From positions 1 to 44,240 of the IMG/VR virus record IMGVR_UViG_3300042090_003246: a stretch of 44,240 nucleotides of DNA; one strand, 5' to 3'. Below, in pieces: positions 15,327 to 23,746 of this stretch. The notes under the pieces were generated by a model, which worked only from the letters and a program-made list of their open reading frames with translations, made no database searches and had not been told where the DNA came from. The DNA is from a virus. Numbering within the stretch: the stretch's first letter is position 1; each line of letters begins with the position of its first letter. A program made the translations under genes and the position numbers.

Positions 15327-15995
15327 ATGCTGTCGCACGCCGCGCTCGCCGATCTTGCCGGGCGGTCCTATCGCGGGCCGTGGTCGGGGCGCGCGGCGTT
15401 CGACTGCGAATACGACCTGCTGCCGCGCGGCGACGACGAGCTCGTCGCCGTCATGCCCGGCACCAATCCGCTCGATCCGCTCGACTGGCTGCGCGACCTC
15501 AGCGCGGCGCCGCACTGGGTTCCCGGCGCGGGCCTCGTTCATGGCGGCTTCGGCCGCGGCGGCGAAGCGCTCTACGGCAAAGTCGCCCGCACGATCGCCG
15601 GCGACGATCGGCTGATTTCGCTGGTCGGCCATTCGCTCGGCGGCGCGCTGGCGCAGATGCTCGGCGCGCTGATCGCGGCGCGCCAGCCGGGGCGAAAGTT
15701 TCGCGTCGTCACGTTCGGCGCGCCGCGCGTCGGCTTTCTCAATCCGTGGCTCGGCCATCTCGTGCGCCAGGGCCTTCAGGCGGTCGAATACGCGCGGGCC
15801 GGCGATATCGTGCCGGAGCTGCCGTCGCGGCCGTTGTTCAACCATCCGACTTGGCCGCGCCCGATCGGCGCGCCGATCGCCGGCACGGCCGAGGCGCTGG
15901 CGCGGTTCGACGCGATCGGCCGCATCTGCCGCGAAATTCCCGCCAACCATTCGATCCAACGCTACGCGGCCGACCTCGCCGCGCTCGGGCTCTAG
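15327..15995 (+). CDS. Class 3 lipase-like alpha/beta hydrolase in the lysis cluster
   Basis: A 222-residue protein. The nucleophile elbow is LISLVGHSLGGALAQML (Ser103). The acid is in YARAGDIVPELP (Asp160), matching the NDIVPxLP motif of class 3 lipases, and the His is in PANHSIQRY (His208). FRVVTFGAPRVGF after the nucleophile is also typical of that family. The full triad argues for activity on esters such as membrane lipids. There is no signal peptide, so access to the envelope would depend on lysis or on packaging into the virion. It sits between the holin-like gene and the lipoprotein gene, hence a role in late envelope disruption is a reasonable guess. A cargo enzyme acting on the host is the alternative. 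Confidence 0.85.
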   Translation: MLSHAALADLAGRSYRGPWSGRAAFDCEYDLLPRGDDELVAVMPGTNPLDPLDWLRDLSAAPHWVPGAGLVHGGFGRGGEALYGKVARTIAGDDRLISLVGHSLGGALAQMLGALIAARQPGRKFRVVTFGAPRVGFLNPWLGHLVRQGLQAVEYARAGDIVPELPSRPLFNHPTWPRPIGAPIAGTAEALARFDAIGRICREIPANHSIQRYAADLAALGL

Positions 15996-16005
15996 GAGAC
16001 GCGAC

Positions 16006-16335
16006 ATGACGACGACCCGCATCAAGGCCAAGACGCCGACGCCGGCGAAGCGCGCGCCGAGGCGGCGCGCCGACGCGGTTTGCATCGAGCGCACTGTCGC
16101 CGCCGAACTCGCCGCGCTCCACTTGCTCGATGTGCGCATGTACCTGATGTCCTCGCGCGTCGAGCTGCTAGCGCAGAAAATCTGCGGCGGGAGCGGCGTC
16201 ACGCCGCCTCCCCGACCCGACGCCGAGAGACCGTCGGACCTGATCGCCGCTCTGAGCGCAACGCGCGCGCGTTTCCGCGACGCGCTCGATCGTTGCGCCG
16301 TCGCTGTCGATAAGGCGCTCGACGGCCTCCGCTGA
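16006..16335 (+). CDS. Hypothetical protein with basic N-terminus
   Basis: A 109-residue protein. The first 24 residues are Lys/Arg/Pro-rich (IKAKTPTPAKRAPRRRADAV) and likely disordered. The rest has two helical parts (ERTVAAELAALHLLDVRMYL and SATRARFRDALDRCAVAVDK) around a Gly/Pro linker. No family is recognised. It lies inside the lysis cluster with an AGGAG ribosome site. Confidence 0.6.
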   Translation: MTTTRIKAKTPTPAKRAPRRRADAVCIERTVAAELAALHLLDVRMYLMSSRVELLAQKICGGSGVTPPPRPDAERPSDLIAALSATRARFRDALDRCAVAVDKALDGLR

Positions 16336-16386
16336 TCTTCATCCGCGCGCCGGCGGCTTCCGGCGCTTTCCATTGAGGACTCGACC

Positions 16387-16797
16387 ATGCTCAAAGTCTT
16401 CGCGCCCGCCTATGCGATGATCGCGCTGGCGCTCGCGCTCACCTTCTCCGGCTGCTCGCAGACCGCGTTCAACCAGGGTCTGGCCAATATGCAGGCGGCG
16501 ACGCAAAGCGCCGTCGCGCTCAACAACGCGCTGGTGCAGATCGACATCACCATCGTCAACAATCTCACCGCGCAGGCCAAGCTGCTGGCGCCCTACCAGT
16601 GCGGCGCCTACGCGCTGGCGGCGTCGATCCTTTCCGACTCGTCGGCCGCGGCGAAGGTCAACGCCTATCTCGCCAAGGACCTCGCGGCGAATGTCGCCAA
16701 CGTCGCGGTCAAGGACATCTGCACGGCGGCGGGCTACCCGGCGACGGTGACCGCCGCGCCGGCGGCGAGCGCGACGCCGGCCGCTTCGGCTTCGTGA
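16387..16797 (+). CDS. Phage lipoprotein
   Basis: A 136-residue protein with a signal peptide ending in a lipobox: hydrophobic stretch AYAMIALALALTFSGC with the lipidated Cys at residue 23. The mature part is Ala/Asn-rich and helical (FNQGLANMQAATQSAVALNN), with a second Cys pair (YQCGAYALAA and DICTAAGYPA) and an Ala/Ser/Pro tail. In the lysis cluster an outer-membrane lipoprotein could serve as an outer spanin (Rz1-like), but it is longer than usual and not proline-rich in the usual way. Treat spanin as a possibility only. Confidence 0.75.
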   Translation: MLKVFAPAYAMIALALALTFSGCSQTAFNQGLANMQAATQSAVALNNALVQIDITIVNNLTAQAKLLAPYQCGAYALAASILSDSSAAAKVNAYLAKDLAANVANVAVKDICTAAGYPATVTAAPAASATPAASAS

Positions 16798-16798
16798 G

Positions 16799-17137
16799 AT
16801 GGCCGCGCCGATCGTCGCCTTCGTCATCGCGGCGCTGACCGGCGCCACGCTGGCCAAGGGGCCGGCGGCGCTCATCGCCGTCGACGCCGCCGCGGCGCGC
16901 GTCGTGGCGATCGAGAGCCAGGTCTGCCCGGCGGCGAGCCCGGCGGCGGCGGCGCTGGCGACGATCAAGGCGACGGGCGTCGTCGCGGCGATCCGGACGC
17001 GGCTGGCGCGCGACGCCGCGCTGGTCTGCGCCGATCGGCCGATCCAGAACACACCGGCGCGGCGGCTCGCCGCGGCGGCGAAGCTGCTGCTCGACATCGC
17101 CGAGGCGGACGGGCTGACGGCGAAGCTGAGGAAGTGA
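16799..17137 (+). CDS. Hypothetical exported or membrane-anchored protein
   Basis: A 112-residue protein starting 1 base after the lipoprotein stop. The N-terminus (APIVAFVIAALTGATLAKGP) is a hydrophobic signal or anchor. Two Cys (SQVCPAASPA and ALVCADRP) may form a disulfide in the periplasm. The C-terminal part is helical. It might pair with the preceding lipoprotein as a two-component spanin, which is a guess from order and topology. Confidence 0.6.
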   Translation: MAAPIVAFVIAALTGATLAKGPAALIAVDAAAARVVAIESQVCPAASPAAAALATIKATGVVAAIRTRLARDAALVCADRPIQNTPARRLAAAAKLLLDIAEADGLTAKLRK

Positions 17138-17144
17138 GGGGGCG

Positions 17145-17465
17145 ATGCTCGATTGGAGCGAGATTTGGCAGGGTTTGAGCGCGGCGGGTTCGATCAGCGC
17201 CGTGGCGCTCTCGCTCTATGCCGCGGCGACGGCGCGCAACCGCCGCGACGTCGGCGAGTTGCGCGAGTCGCGCGACGATCACGAGTCGCGCCTGACCAAG
17301 CTCGAAAGCACCGTCGAGCACCTGCCGGACGGCGACACCGTGCATGCGCTGAAGCTGGCGATCACGGAAATGAAAGGCCAGATCGACGTCATCGTCGAGC
17401 GCGTCGCGCCGATCAAGGCGATCGCCGAGCGGTTGCAGGAAAGCATGCTGGAGAATCATCGGTGA
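17145..17465 (+). CDS. Mu gp25-like protein (DUF2730)
   Basis: A 106-residue protein. An N-terminal membrane segment (GLSAAGSISAVALSLYAAAT) is followed by a coiled coil (about 40-100; VGELRESRDDHESRLTKLES). This is the architecture of the DUF2730 family found in Mu-like prophages next to the terminase genes. The function is unknown. Anchor plus coiled coil also resembles inner spanins, which may deserve thought given the lipoprotein upstream. It overlaps the next gene by 4 bases. Confidence 0.75.
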   Translation: MLDWSEIWQGLSAAGSISAVALSLYAAATARNRRDVGELRESRDDHESRLTKLESTVEHLPDGDTVHALKLAITEMKGQIDVIVERVAPIKAIAERLQESMLENHR

Positions 17466-17764
17466 GTCTGTCGGCGATCATGGAGCACGAGGCGCGGCTG
17501 GTCGCGTTGCGCCTGCTGGCCGAGCAGTCGGACGGGCGGCTCAATTCATCGCTGCTGCGCGACGAACTGGCCGAGCGCTGGGCGATCAACCGCACCCGCG
17601 AATGGCTGCACACCCAATTGCGCTATCTCGCCGATTTGGGCGCCGTGCATCTGACCGAAGCGGGCTCGGTGCTGATCGCCGAAATCACCCGGCGCGGGCT
17701 CGACCACGTCGAGCGGCGCATCGCGCTCGACGGCGTCAAGCGGCCCTCGCCGCCGGAGATCTGA
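17462..17764 (+). CDS. Mu gp26-like winged-helix protein
   Basis: A 100-residue protein from GTG 17462. It contains a winged-helix pattern: ARLVALRLLAEQSDGRLNSS, LRDELAERWAINRTREWLHT, then QLRYLADLGAVHLTEAGSVL. Proteins of this type occupy the gp26 slot of Mu-like phages, between the DUF2730 protein and the small terminase. DNA binding is probable from the fold. Confidence 0.75.
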   Translation: MSLSAIMEHEARLVALRLLAEQSDGRLNSSLLRDELAERWAINRTREWLHTQLRYLADLGAVHLTEAGSVLIAEITRRGLDHVERRIALDGVKRPSPPEI

Positions 17765-17765
17765 G

Positions 17766-18347
17766 ATGGCCAGCGCGGATCGCCTCGGCCGCGGCCGCCT
17801 GTCGTCGCTCGATATGGCGCCCGACGAGGCGCAAGACGACATTTTTTGGGCGATGGGCGAGCTCAACGCGCGCAAGCGCACCCAGGCCGAGATCCTGTCG
17901 GATCTCAACGGCCGGCTCGCCGACAAGAACTGCCCGCTGATCAGCAAGAGCGCCTTCAACCGCAAGGCGATGCGCGTCGCCGCGGCGGCGGCGCGCCTTT
18001 CCGAACGCCGGGCGCTGTTCGAAGGCCTGGCGCCACAGTTCACCGCCGAGCGGATGGACGAGGCCAACGTGGTCATCGGCGAGCTGATCAAGACGCTGAT
18101 CACCGAAATGCTCGACGCCGACGCCGGGACCTTCACGCCGAAAGGGGCGATGGAGCTGGCGCGGGCCCTCAAGCACAGCGTCGAGGCGCAGACGATTTCC
18201 AGCGAAGCCAAGCGGCGGGCGCTCGACGCGGCGAGCCGCAAGGTCGGCGAGGCGGTCGAGAAGGTCGCCAAGGAGAAGGGCATCACCGCCGAGACGCGGG
18301 CCAAGATCATGGAGCAGCTCGGCGTCATCCGCAGGAGCGAGGCATGA
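17766..18347 (+). CDS. Small terminase-like protein (DUF3486, Mu gp27)
   Basis: A 193-residue protein. The N-terminal part is RGRLSSLDMAPDEAQDDIFW followed by a DNA-binding-like region (RTQAEILSDLNGRLADKNCP, ISKSAFNRKAMRVA). The C-terminal half is a long helix (ISSEAKRRALDAASRKVGEA). This matches DUF3486, found directly before the Mu-type large terminase and taken as the small terminase subunit. It shares ATGA with the next small gene. Confidence 0.85.
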   Translation: MASADRLGRGRLSSLDMAPDEAQDDIFWAMGELNARKRTQAEILSDLNGRLADKNCPLISKSAFNRKAMRVAAAAARLSERRALFEGLAPQFTAERMDEANVVIGELIKTLITEMLDADAGTFTPKGAMELARALKHSVEAQTISSEAKRRALDAASRKVGEAVEKVAKEKGITAETRAKIMEQLGVIRRSEA

Positions 18348-18547
18348 TCTGGGCGACCGCGGCGGTGATGATCTTCCTCGGCGTCGTGATGATGCTCGAC
18401 GAGCGCGCCGACCACGCGCACGAGCATGAGGGCATGGTCGACGACGAAGGCGGAGCGGCACAGTGGGCCGTTGGCCTGGTCGTCGTCGCCTGCGGCGCAT
18501 TGGTGCTGATCGGCGCCGTGCGCGACGCGCTCAGCGGCGCGGGGTGA
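18344..18547 (+). CDS. Small membrane protein inserted between the terminase genes
   Basis: A 67-residue protein with two hydrophobic segments (MIWATAAVMIFLGVVMML and QWAVGLVVVACGALVLIGAV) separated by an acidic, His-rich loop (DERADHAHEHEGMVDDEGGA). The loop could bind metal. No family is recognised. Overlap with the small terminase stop supports translation. Confidence 0.6.
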   Translation: MIWATAAVMIFLGVVMMLDERADHAHEHEGMVDDEGGAAQWAVGLVVVACGALVLIGAVRDALSGAG

Positions 18548-18551
18548 GACG

Positions 18552-20171
18552 ATGAGCGCGCTGCCGACGGCCGCCGAGATCGCCTCGGCGCGCGCCATCA
18601 CCGAGAAGGAATGGGCGGAGCTTCGCCGAACCTCGCTGATCGCCGGGCCAGGCCTCGACGGCCGCGCCTCGCTCGGCGCGATCCTGCTCGGCTATCAGCA
18701 GAAGCTGCTGGCGACGACCGCCAAGTTCCGCGTGACGATCGTCGAGAAGTCGCGCCGCACCGGCGCGACCTGGGGCGTCGGCGCGCAGGCCGTGTTGACC
18801 TCGGCCTCGGCGCGCGCCGAAGGCGGGATGGACAGCCTGTACATCGGCTACAACCTCGATATGGCGCGCGAGTTCATCGACTGCTGCGCGATGTGGGCGC
18901 GGGCGTTCGACGAGGCGCTGGTCGAAGGCGGCGTCCAAGACTTCATGTTCGACGACGGACCGGACAAGGGCATCTCGGCCTTCCGCGTCCGCTTCGCGTC
19001 CGGCTTCGAGATCGTCGCCCTGGCTTCGCGGCCGCGGTCGCTTCGCGGTCGCCAGGGCTTCGTGATCATCGACGAGGCGGCGTTCCACGACGAACTGAAA
19101 GAGCTGATGAAGGCGGCGCTGGCGCTGCTGATCTGGGGCGGCCGGGTGCTGGTCATCTCGACCCACAACGGCGAGGACAATTACTACAACGCGCTGGTCA
19201 AGGAAGCGCGGTCGGGGAGCAAGGGCTACGGCTTCGTCCGCTTCGACTTCGACGACGCGCTGAAGGATGGGCTCTATCAGCGCGTCTGCCTGCGCACCGG
19301 CGAGACCTGGTCGGTCGAGGCCGAAGCGACCTGGCGCGCCGGCATCATCCGCGAATACGGCGACGCCGCCGACGAAGAGCTGTTCTGCATCCCGAGCGAG
19401 GGCTCGGGGACATGGCTGCCGGGGCCGCTGATCGAGGCGCGCGCCCGGCCGGGCATTCCGGTGCTGCGGCTGACCCGGCCGACTGCGTTCACCTTCTGGC
19501 CGGCGCACTTGCGCGAGGTCGACGTCGAGGCGTGGTGCGAGCGCGAGCTGCTGCCCGTGCTGAAGACGCTCGACCCGGCGTTGTGGCATTACGCCGGCGG
19601 CGACTATGGCCGCATCTCCGATCTCACCGTGCTGTGGGTGCTGGCGATCGCCCGCACGCTGCGGCGGATCACGCCGTTCGTCGTCGAGATGCGCGGCATC
19701 CCGTTCGACCAGCAACGCCAGGTGCAGAAGTACGTCCTGGCGCGCCTGCCGCGCTTCGGCGCGTCGAAGCACGACGCGACCGGGCTCGGCATGTCGATGG
19801 CCGAATACGTCCAGCAGGATTTCGGCGCGCTGCGCTGCGAGGCGGTCAAGCTGTCGGTCGAGTGGTATCGCGAGAACGCGCAGCCGCTGAAAGCGGCGTT
19901 TGAAGACGACGCGATCGAGATCCCGGCCGACGCCGACATCGCCTCGGATCTTCGCCTCGTCCAGGTCAAGGGCGGCGTGCCGTTCATGCCGGCGGTCAAG
20001 AGCGGACAGGCGAAGGATCGCCACGGCGACTCGGCGGTGGCGCTGATGCTTGCCTATGCGGCGACCCGCGCGGCGATGATCGCCTACGACTACGACAGCC
20101 CGCGCACCGCGCGCGAAGAGCGGCCGGACGAAGACGAAGACGAGCGGCGCGGCAAGGAGGGGTTGTGGTGA
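18552..20171 (+). CDS. Large terminase subunit (Mu gp28-like)
   Basis: A 539-residue protein. The ATPase part has a Walker A-like VEKSRRTGATWGVG (about 64-77) and Walker B FVIIDEAAF (about 170-178), then coupling motif LVISTHNG. The nuclease part has an Asp in HYAGGDYGRISDLTVLWVL (about 345-363) and a C-terminal acid in KDRHGDSAVALMLA (about 490-503), as expected for an RNase H-like terminase nuclease. It drives headful packaging of prophage plus flanking host DNA in Mu-type phages. The C-terminal tail is acidic/basic (EERPDEDEDERRGKEG). Confidence 0.95.
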   Translation: MSALPTAAEIASARAITEKEWAELRRTSLIAGPGLDGRASLGAILLGYQQKLLATTAKFRVTIVEKSRRTGATWGVGAQAVLTSASARAEGGMDSLYIGYNLDMAREFIDCCAMWARAFDEALVEGGVQDFMFDDGPDKGISAFRVRFASGFEIVALASRPRSLRGRQGFVIIDEAAFHDELKELMKAALALLIWGGRVLVISTHNGEDNYYNALVKEARSGSKGYGFVRFDFDDALKDGLYQRVCLRTGETWSVEAEATWRAGIIREYGDAADEELFCIPSEGSGTWLPGPLIEARARPGIPVLRLTRPTAFTFWPAHLREVDVEAWCERELLPVLKTLDPALWHYAGGDYGRISDLTVLWVLAIARTLRRITPFVVEMRGIPFDQQRQVQKYVLARLPRFGASKHDATGLGMSMAEYVQQDFGALRCEAVKLSVEWYRENAQPLKAAFEDDAIEIPADADIASDLRLVQVKGGVPFMPAVKSGQAKDRHGDSAVALMLAYAATRAAMIAYDYDSPRTAREERPDEDEDERRGKEGLW

Positions 20172-20455
20172 CCCGGCGGACGATGCGTTTCAAGGCGACG
20201 ATCTCGGCCGCCGAGGGGCGCGAGTCTATGCGGCTCGAGCGCGAGCGCTTGCGGCGCGAACTCGAGGAGCGGGCGCGGCGCGACGCCTGCGCGGCGCATC
20301 GCTTCGTTCGCGTCGAGGCCGAGCCGCCGAGCTGGTATTGCCCGAAGTGCAACGCGCCGGCCGGGCTCGACTACGTCAGAGGCTTCGTCAGCGGCCTGAT
20401 CGCCGCCGGCGCGGACCCGTCTGCCTCCGTCGCCGACTATGGAACCTGGCCATGA
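20168..20455 (+). CDS. Small zinc-ribbon-like protein
   Basis: A 95-residue protein from GTG 20168 (a GTG at 20165 is the alternative), overlapping the terminase stop. It has a charged helix (ESMRLERERLRRELEERARR) followed by a possible half zinc finger (ACAAHRFVRVEAE ... WYCPKCNAPAGLDYVRG). No family is recognised. It overlaps the portal start by 4 bases. Confidence 0.6.
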   Translation: MTRRTMRFKATISAAEGRESMRLERERLRRELEERARRDACAAHRFVRVEAEPPSWYCPKCNAPAGLDYVRGFVSGLIAAGADPSASVADYGTWP

Positions 20456-22104
20456 TCGACCGCAGCACGCCGCGCGACCTGATCGCGGAAGAAAACCAGA
20501 CCGGCATGCACGGCCCGTCGCCGGTGCTCGGGCCGGACGGCCAGGACGCGCGAAAATACCTGGCGCTGCAAGAGCGCGAGACGCTGAAGGAAGAGATCGC
20601 GCGGCCCGAGCTGATCGGCGTGCGCGCCTTCTGGGACCAATCGGTCGCCTCCGGCCTGACGCCGGAGCGCATGGCGACGATCCTGCGCAACGCGGTGCGC
20701 GGCGACCATCGCTATTACCTCCAGCTCGCCGAGGAGATGGAGGAGCGCGACCTGCACTACAATTCGGTGCTGTCGACCCGCAAGCGGGCGATCTCCAGTC
20801 TGCGCGCGGTGGTCGAGCCGTCGAGCGAGAAGCGGGTCGACAAGAAAGTCGCCGACGCGGTGCTCGACCTGCTCGGCGAGCCGCAGTTCCGCCACATGAT
20901 GCGCGACCTCACCGACGCCTTCGGCAAGGGCTATTCCGGCATCGAGATCGTCTGGGGCGAGCGCGACGGTCTGTGGCGGCCGGCCGCCTACAAGTGGCGC
21001 GACCCGAAATATTTCACCTTCGACTTCGTCTCGCGCTCCGAGGTTCGCCTCGCCGTGCTCGGCACGATCGACGGCGTCGCGCTGCCGCCGGCGAAGTTCA
21101 TCGTCCACACGCCGAAGCTGAAGAGCGGCATTCCGATCCGCGGCGGCTTCGCCCGCCTCGCCGCCTGGGGCTGGATGTTCAAGAATTACACGATCAAGGA
21201 TTGGATGGCGTTCCTCGACGTGTTCGGCATGCCGATCCGGGTCGGCAAGTATCACCCGGCGGCGACGCCGGAGGACCGGCGCAAGCTCTTGCAGGCGGTC
21301 GCCTCGATCGCCGTCGACGCGGCGGCGATCATCCCCGAGTCGATGGCGATCGACTTCATCGAAGCGAAGAATTTCGCCGACAAGCCGTTCGAGAACATGG
21401 CTCGCTACATGGACGAGCAGATCTCGAAGGTCGTGCTCGGCCAGACGATGTCGACCGACGGCCACGCCGGCGGCCTGGCGCAGGCGAAGATCCACAACCT
21501 GGTCAGGATCGACATCAAGGAAGACGACGCCGATCAGGCGGCGGCGACGATCAATCGCGACCTGGTGGCGCCGTTCGTCGAGCTGAACTTCGGCGCCGAC
21601 GCTCCGAAGCCCTACGCCATCTTCCCGGTCGCCGAGCCGGAAGACGTCGCGGCGGTGACCAATGCGCTCGGCGTGCTGGTGCCGCTCGGCCTGAAGGTTT
21701 CGATGCGCGAGGCGCGCGAGAAGATCGGCTTCGGCGAGCCGGACAAAGACGAGGACCTGCTGGCGGCGCCCGCGGCTAAGACCAGCGCGCAAAAGGCGCT
21801 CAACCCGGCGCAGCTCGACCGCGCCTGGAACCGGATCGCGCTCAACGCCGAGGGCGGCGGGACGATCGCCAAAGACGAGGTCGAGCAGCTCGCCGCGGCC
21901 GGGGCCGAGGATTGGGAACCGCAGCTCTCGCCGATCGTCGCCAAGGTGCTGGCGGCGGCGGCCGCGGCGCGGTCGTTCGAGGAATTCCAGGCGGCGCTCG
22001 ACGCGCTCGCCGGCGAGATCGACGCCGACCCGCTGGCCAAGAGCCTGGCGGCCGCCGGCCTGAAGGCGCGGGCGCTCGGCGATCTCGGCCTCGGCAAGCC
22101 GTAA
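20452..22104 (+). CDS. Portal protein (DUF935, Mu gp29)
   Basis: A 550-residue protein. The family pattern is clear: LTPERMATILRNAVRGDHRY, EEMEERDLHYNSVLSTRKRA, then FGKGYSGIEIVWGERDGLW, WMFKNYTIKDWMAFLDVFGM and PIRVGKY, and ISKVVLGQTMSTDGHAGGLA. This is the Mu-type portal (DUF935), which forms the dodecameric channel for DNA and joins head to tail. The C-terminal 120 residues are Ala-rich and variable. Confidence 0.95.
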   Translation: MIDRSTPRDLIAEENQTGMHGPSPVLGPDGQDARKYLALQERETLKEEIARPELIGVRAFWDQSVASGLTPERMATILRNAVRGDHRYYLQLAEEMEERDLHYNSVLSTRKRAISSLRAVVEPSSEKRVDKKVADAVLDLLGEPQFRHMMRDLTDAFGKGYSGIEIVWGERDGLWRPAAYKWRDPKYFTFDFVSRSEVRLAVLGTIDGVALPPAKFIVHTPKLKSGIPIRGGFARLAAWGWMFKNYTIKDWMAFLDVFGMPIRVGKYHPAATPEDRRKLLQAVASIAVDAAAIIPESMAIDFIEAKNFADKPFENMARYMDEQISKVVLGQTMSTDGHAGGLAQAKIHNLVRIDIKEDDADQAAATINRDLVAPFVELNFGADAPKPYAIFPVAEPEDVAAVTNALGVLVPLGLKVSMREAREKIGFGEPDKDEDLLAAPAAKTSAQKALNPAQLDRAWNRIALNAEGGGTIAKDEVEQLAAAGAEDWEPQLSPIVAKVLAAAAAARSFEEFQAALDALAGEIDADPLAKSLAAAGLKARALGDLGLGKP

Positions 22105-22107
22105 GCC

Positions 22108-23298
22108 ATGGCCGACGCCAAAGACCTGTCGGGCGTCTTCGACCATCCGCCGGCCGAGGTGCAGCGCTACTTCGACGCCAAGGGCCTGACGCCGAGTTTC
22201 GACTGGCGCGACCTGTCGTTCGACGAGCACGCCCACGCCTTCACCGTCGCCAAGAGCGCCGGCTACGACATCCTCGGCGACGTCAAGGGCGCGCTGTCGA
22301 AGGCGATCGCCGAGCGCCATGACTACGCCGAATTCGCCAAGGGACTGGAGCCGGCGCTCAAGGCCAAGGGCTGGTGGGGCAAGGCGCGCGAGCTCGACCC
22401 GCTGACCGGCGAAGAGCGCATCGTCCAGCTCGGCTCGCCGGCGCGGCTGAAGACGATCTATTGGGCCAACGTCAATTCGGCCTACGCCGCCGGCGAGTGG
22501 GAGCGCATCCAGCGCACCAAGCGCGTGCTGCCGTTCCTGCAATACCTGCACACCACGGCGGAGCATCCGCGGCCGCAGCATCTCGCCTGGGTCGGGACGA
22601 TCCTGCCGGTCGACAGCGCCTGGTGGGCGACGCACTACCCGCCGAACGGCTGGGGCTGCGAATGCCGCGTGCGCCAGCTCTCCGACGCCGAGGCTGACCG
22701 CTACGGCTACAATGCCGACGACCCCGACGAGCCGGTCGACTTCGGCACGCAGCGCTTCGTCAACAAGCGCACCGGCGAAGTCGAGGAGGTCCCGGTCGGG
22801 ATCGATCCCGGCTGGGCGCAGAACCCCGGCATGGCGCGCGCGCGGACGGCGGCGGATTTCATCGCCGGCCGCGTCGACGCGATGAGCCCGGAAGCGCGCG
22901 AGGCGGCGGTCGCCGATCTCGCCGACTCGTGGCTACTGAAGCGCATCGCCTCGGGAACGATCCGCTTCGACCCGGCGTCGCGCGATCCGGCGATGGTCAA
23001 CCGCGGCCAGATCGCCGTGCCGATCGCCGCCTTGACGCCGGAGATCCACGACCGGCTGAAGGCGCCGTCGTTCACCGTGCGATTGAGCGTCGCCGACGCC
23101 GAACGCATCGGCGCGCCGCCGGAGAGCTACGCCCTCGTCCAGGCGCTGATCGACGAAGGCGCGGCGACCGACGTCGCCGGGATGATCGTCGTCGCCGGCG
23201 AGCTGGCCGGCGAGACCTGGAGCGCCGCCCTGCGCCCCGACGCGACGGCCGGCGGCGGTCTCTATCTCGAAAGCCTCGACCGGATCGGCGGCGAATAG
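22108..23298 (+). CDS. Head morphogenesis protein (Mu gpF, SPP1 gp7 family) with extra C-terminal domain
   Basis: A 396-residue protein. The head-morphogenesis part has RLKTIYWANVNSAYAAGEWE, FLQYLHTTAEHPRPQHLAWV and the signature THYPPNGWGCECRVRQLS. The last 110 residues (from about 284, GTIRFDPASRD) resemble the nuclease-like domain attached to many gpF proteins (phage-Barnase-EndoU-ColicinE5/D-RelE-like): QIAVPIAALTPEIHDRLKAP, VRLSVADAERIG, then SYALVQALIDEG. The usual His in the middle of that domain (KHPDL-type segment) appears missing, so activity is doubtful. gpF is a minor head protein. Confidence 0.9.
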   Translation: MADAKDLSGVFDHPPAEVQRYFDAKGLTPSFDWRDLSFDEHAHAFTVAKSAGYDILGDVKGALSKAIAERHDYAEFAKGLEPALKAKGWWGKARELDPLTGEERIVQLGSPARLKTIYWANVNSAYAAGEWERIQRTKRVLPFLQYLHTTAEHPRPQHLAWVGTILPVDSAWWATHYPPNGWGCECRVRQLSDAEADRYGYNADDPDEPVDFGTQRFVNKRTGEVEEVPVGIDPGWAQNPGMARARTAADFIAGRVDAMSPEAREAAVADLADSWLLKRIASGTIRFDPASRDPAMVNRGQIAVPIAALTPEIHDRLKAPSFTVRLSVADAERIGAPPESYALVQALIDEGAATDVAGMIVVAGELAGETWSAALRPDATAGGGLYLESLDRIGGE

Positions 23299-23487
23299 AG
23301 GCGCGGCGGCCCGGATCGATTTAGGCGGCCTAGGAGCGGCCTCGGGGCCCTTGGCGCCTGCCACCGGAGCGGCCGAGGCCGACTTTCGCGCCCACGGCTT
23401 AAAATGGCCTTTTAACGGCGAAGCTGGGGGCGACGGTCGGGCGTCAAAACCGCCCGCGGCGCGTCGGGGGGCGAAATCGGGCGGCGG
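23299..23487. other. Gap between convergent gpF and reverse gene
   Basis: A gene-free stretch between converging genes. CGGCCTCGG (23337-23345) can pair with CCGAGGCCG (23373-23381) around a 27-base loop, a possible bidirectional terminator, though no T-run follows. It lies near the middle of the prophage, where Mu has its strong gyrase site; I cannot identify such a site by eye. Confidence 0.35.
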
Positions 23488-23718
23488 TCAGCTGCGGCCG
23501 AAGCCGAAATGGGCCTGGCAGCGCTGATGGAGATCGAGCGTCGCGCGGTGCGGGCAGCCGGCCGTCAGCTCGGCGAGGAAATCGACCAGGCGCAGGTCGC
23601 CGCGCTCAGCGACCAGCCGAGCGACCGCATAGTCGCCATGGCGGCCGCAGCGGTCGCAGGCGACGACCAGGCGCGCCTGGCGCACGTCGGAGAGGGTCTG
23701 CGATCCTTGTCGGGGCAT
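23488..23718 (-). CDS. Small Cys/His-rich protein, the only leftward late-region gene
   Basis: A 76-residue protein from the ATG at 23718. It carries Cys21-x2-Cys24 (VVACDRCGRHGDY), Cys55 (TAGCPHRAT) and Cys67 (LHQRCQAHFGFG), with His at 57, 64 and 70, so a zinc site is plausible. Short proteins with a CxxCxxxG(R/D)Y start and a CP.R ... H.RC..HF end occur in alphaproteobacterial genomes; no function is known to me. The inverted copy of the 18-bp motif lies 28 bases upstream in the matching orientation. It may be a moron-type insertion between the F and protease genes. A Com-like regulatory role is possible by analogy with the zinc-binding Mu Com, but there is no sequence likeness. Confidence 0.7.
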   Translation of the reverse strand: MPRQGSQTLSDVRQARLVVACDRCGRHGDYAVARLVAERGDLRLVDFLAELTAGCPHRATLDLHQRCQAHFGFGRS

Positions 23719-23746
23719 CGGGAAGCGGCGGCGGTCTGACGCTCGC

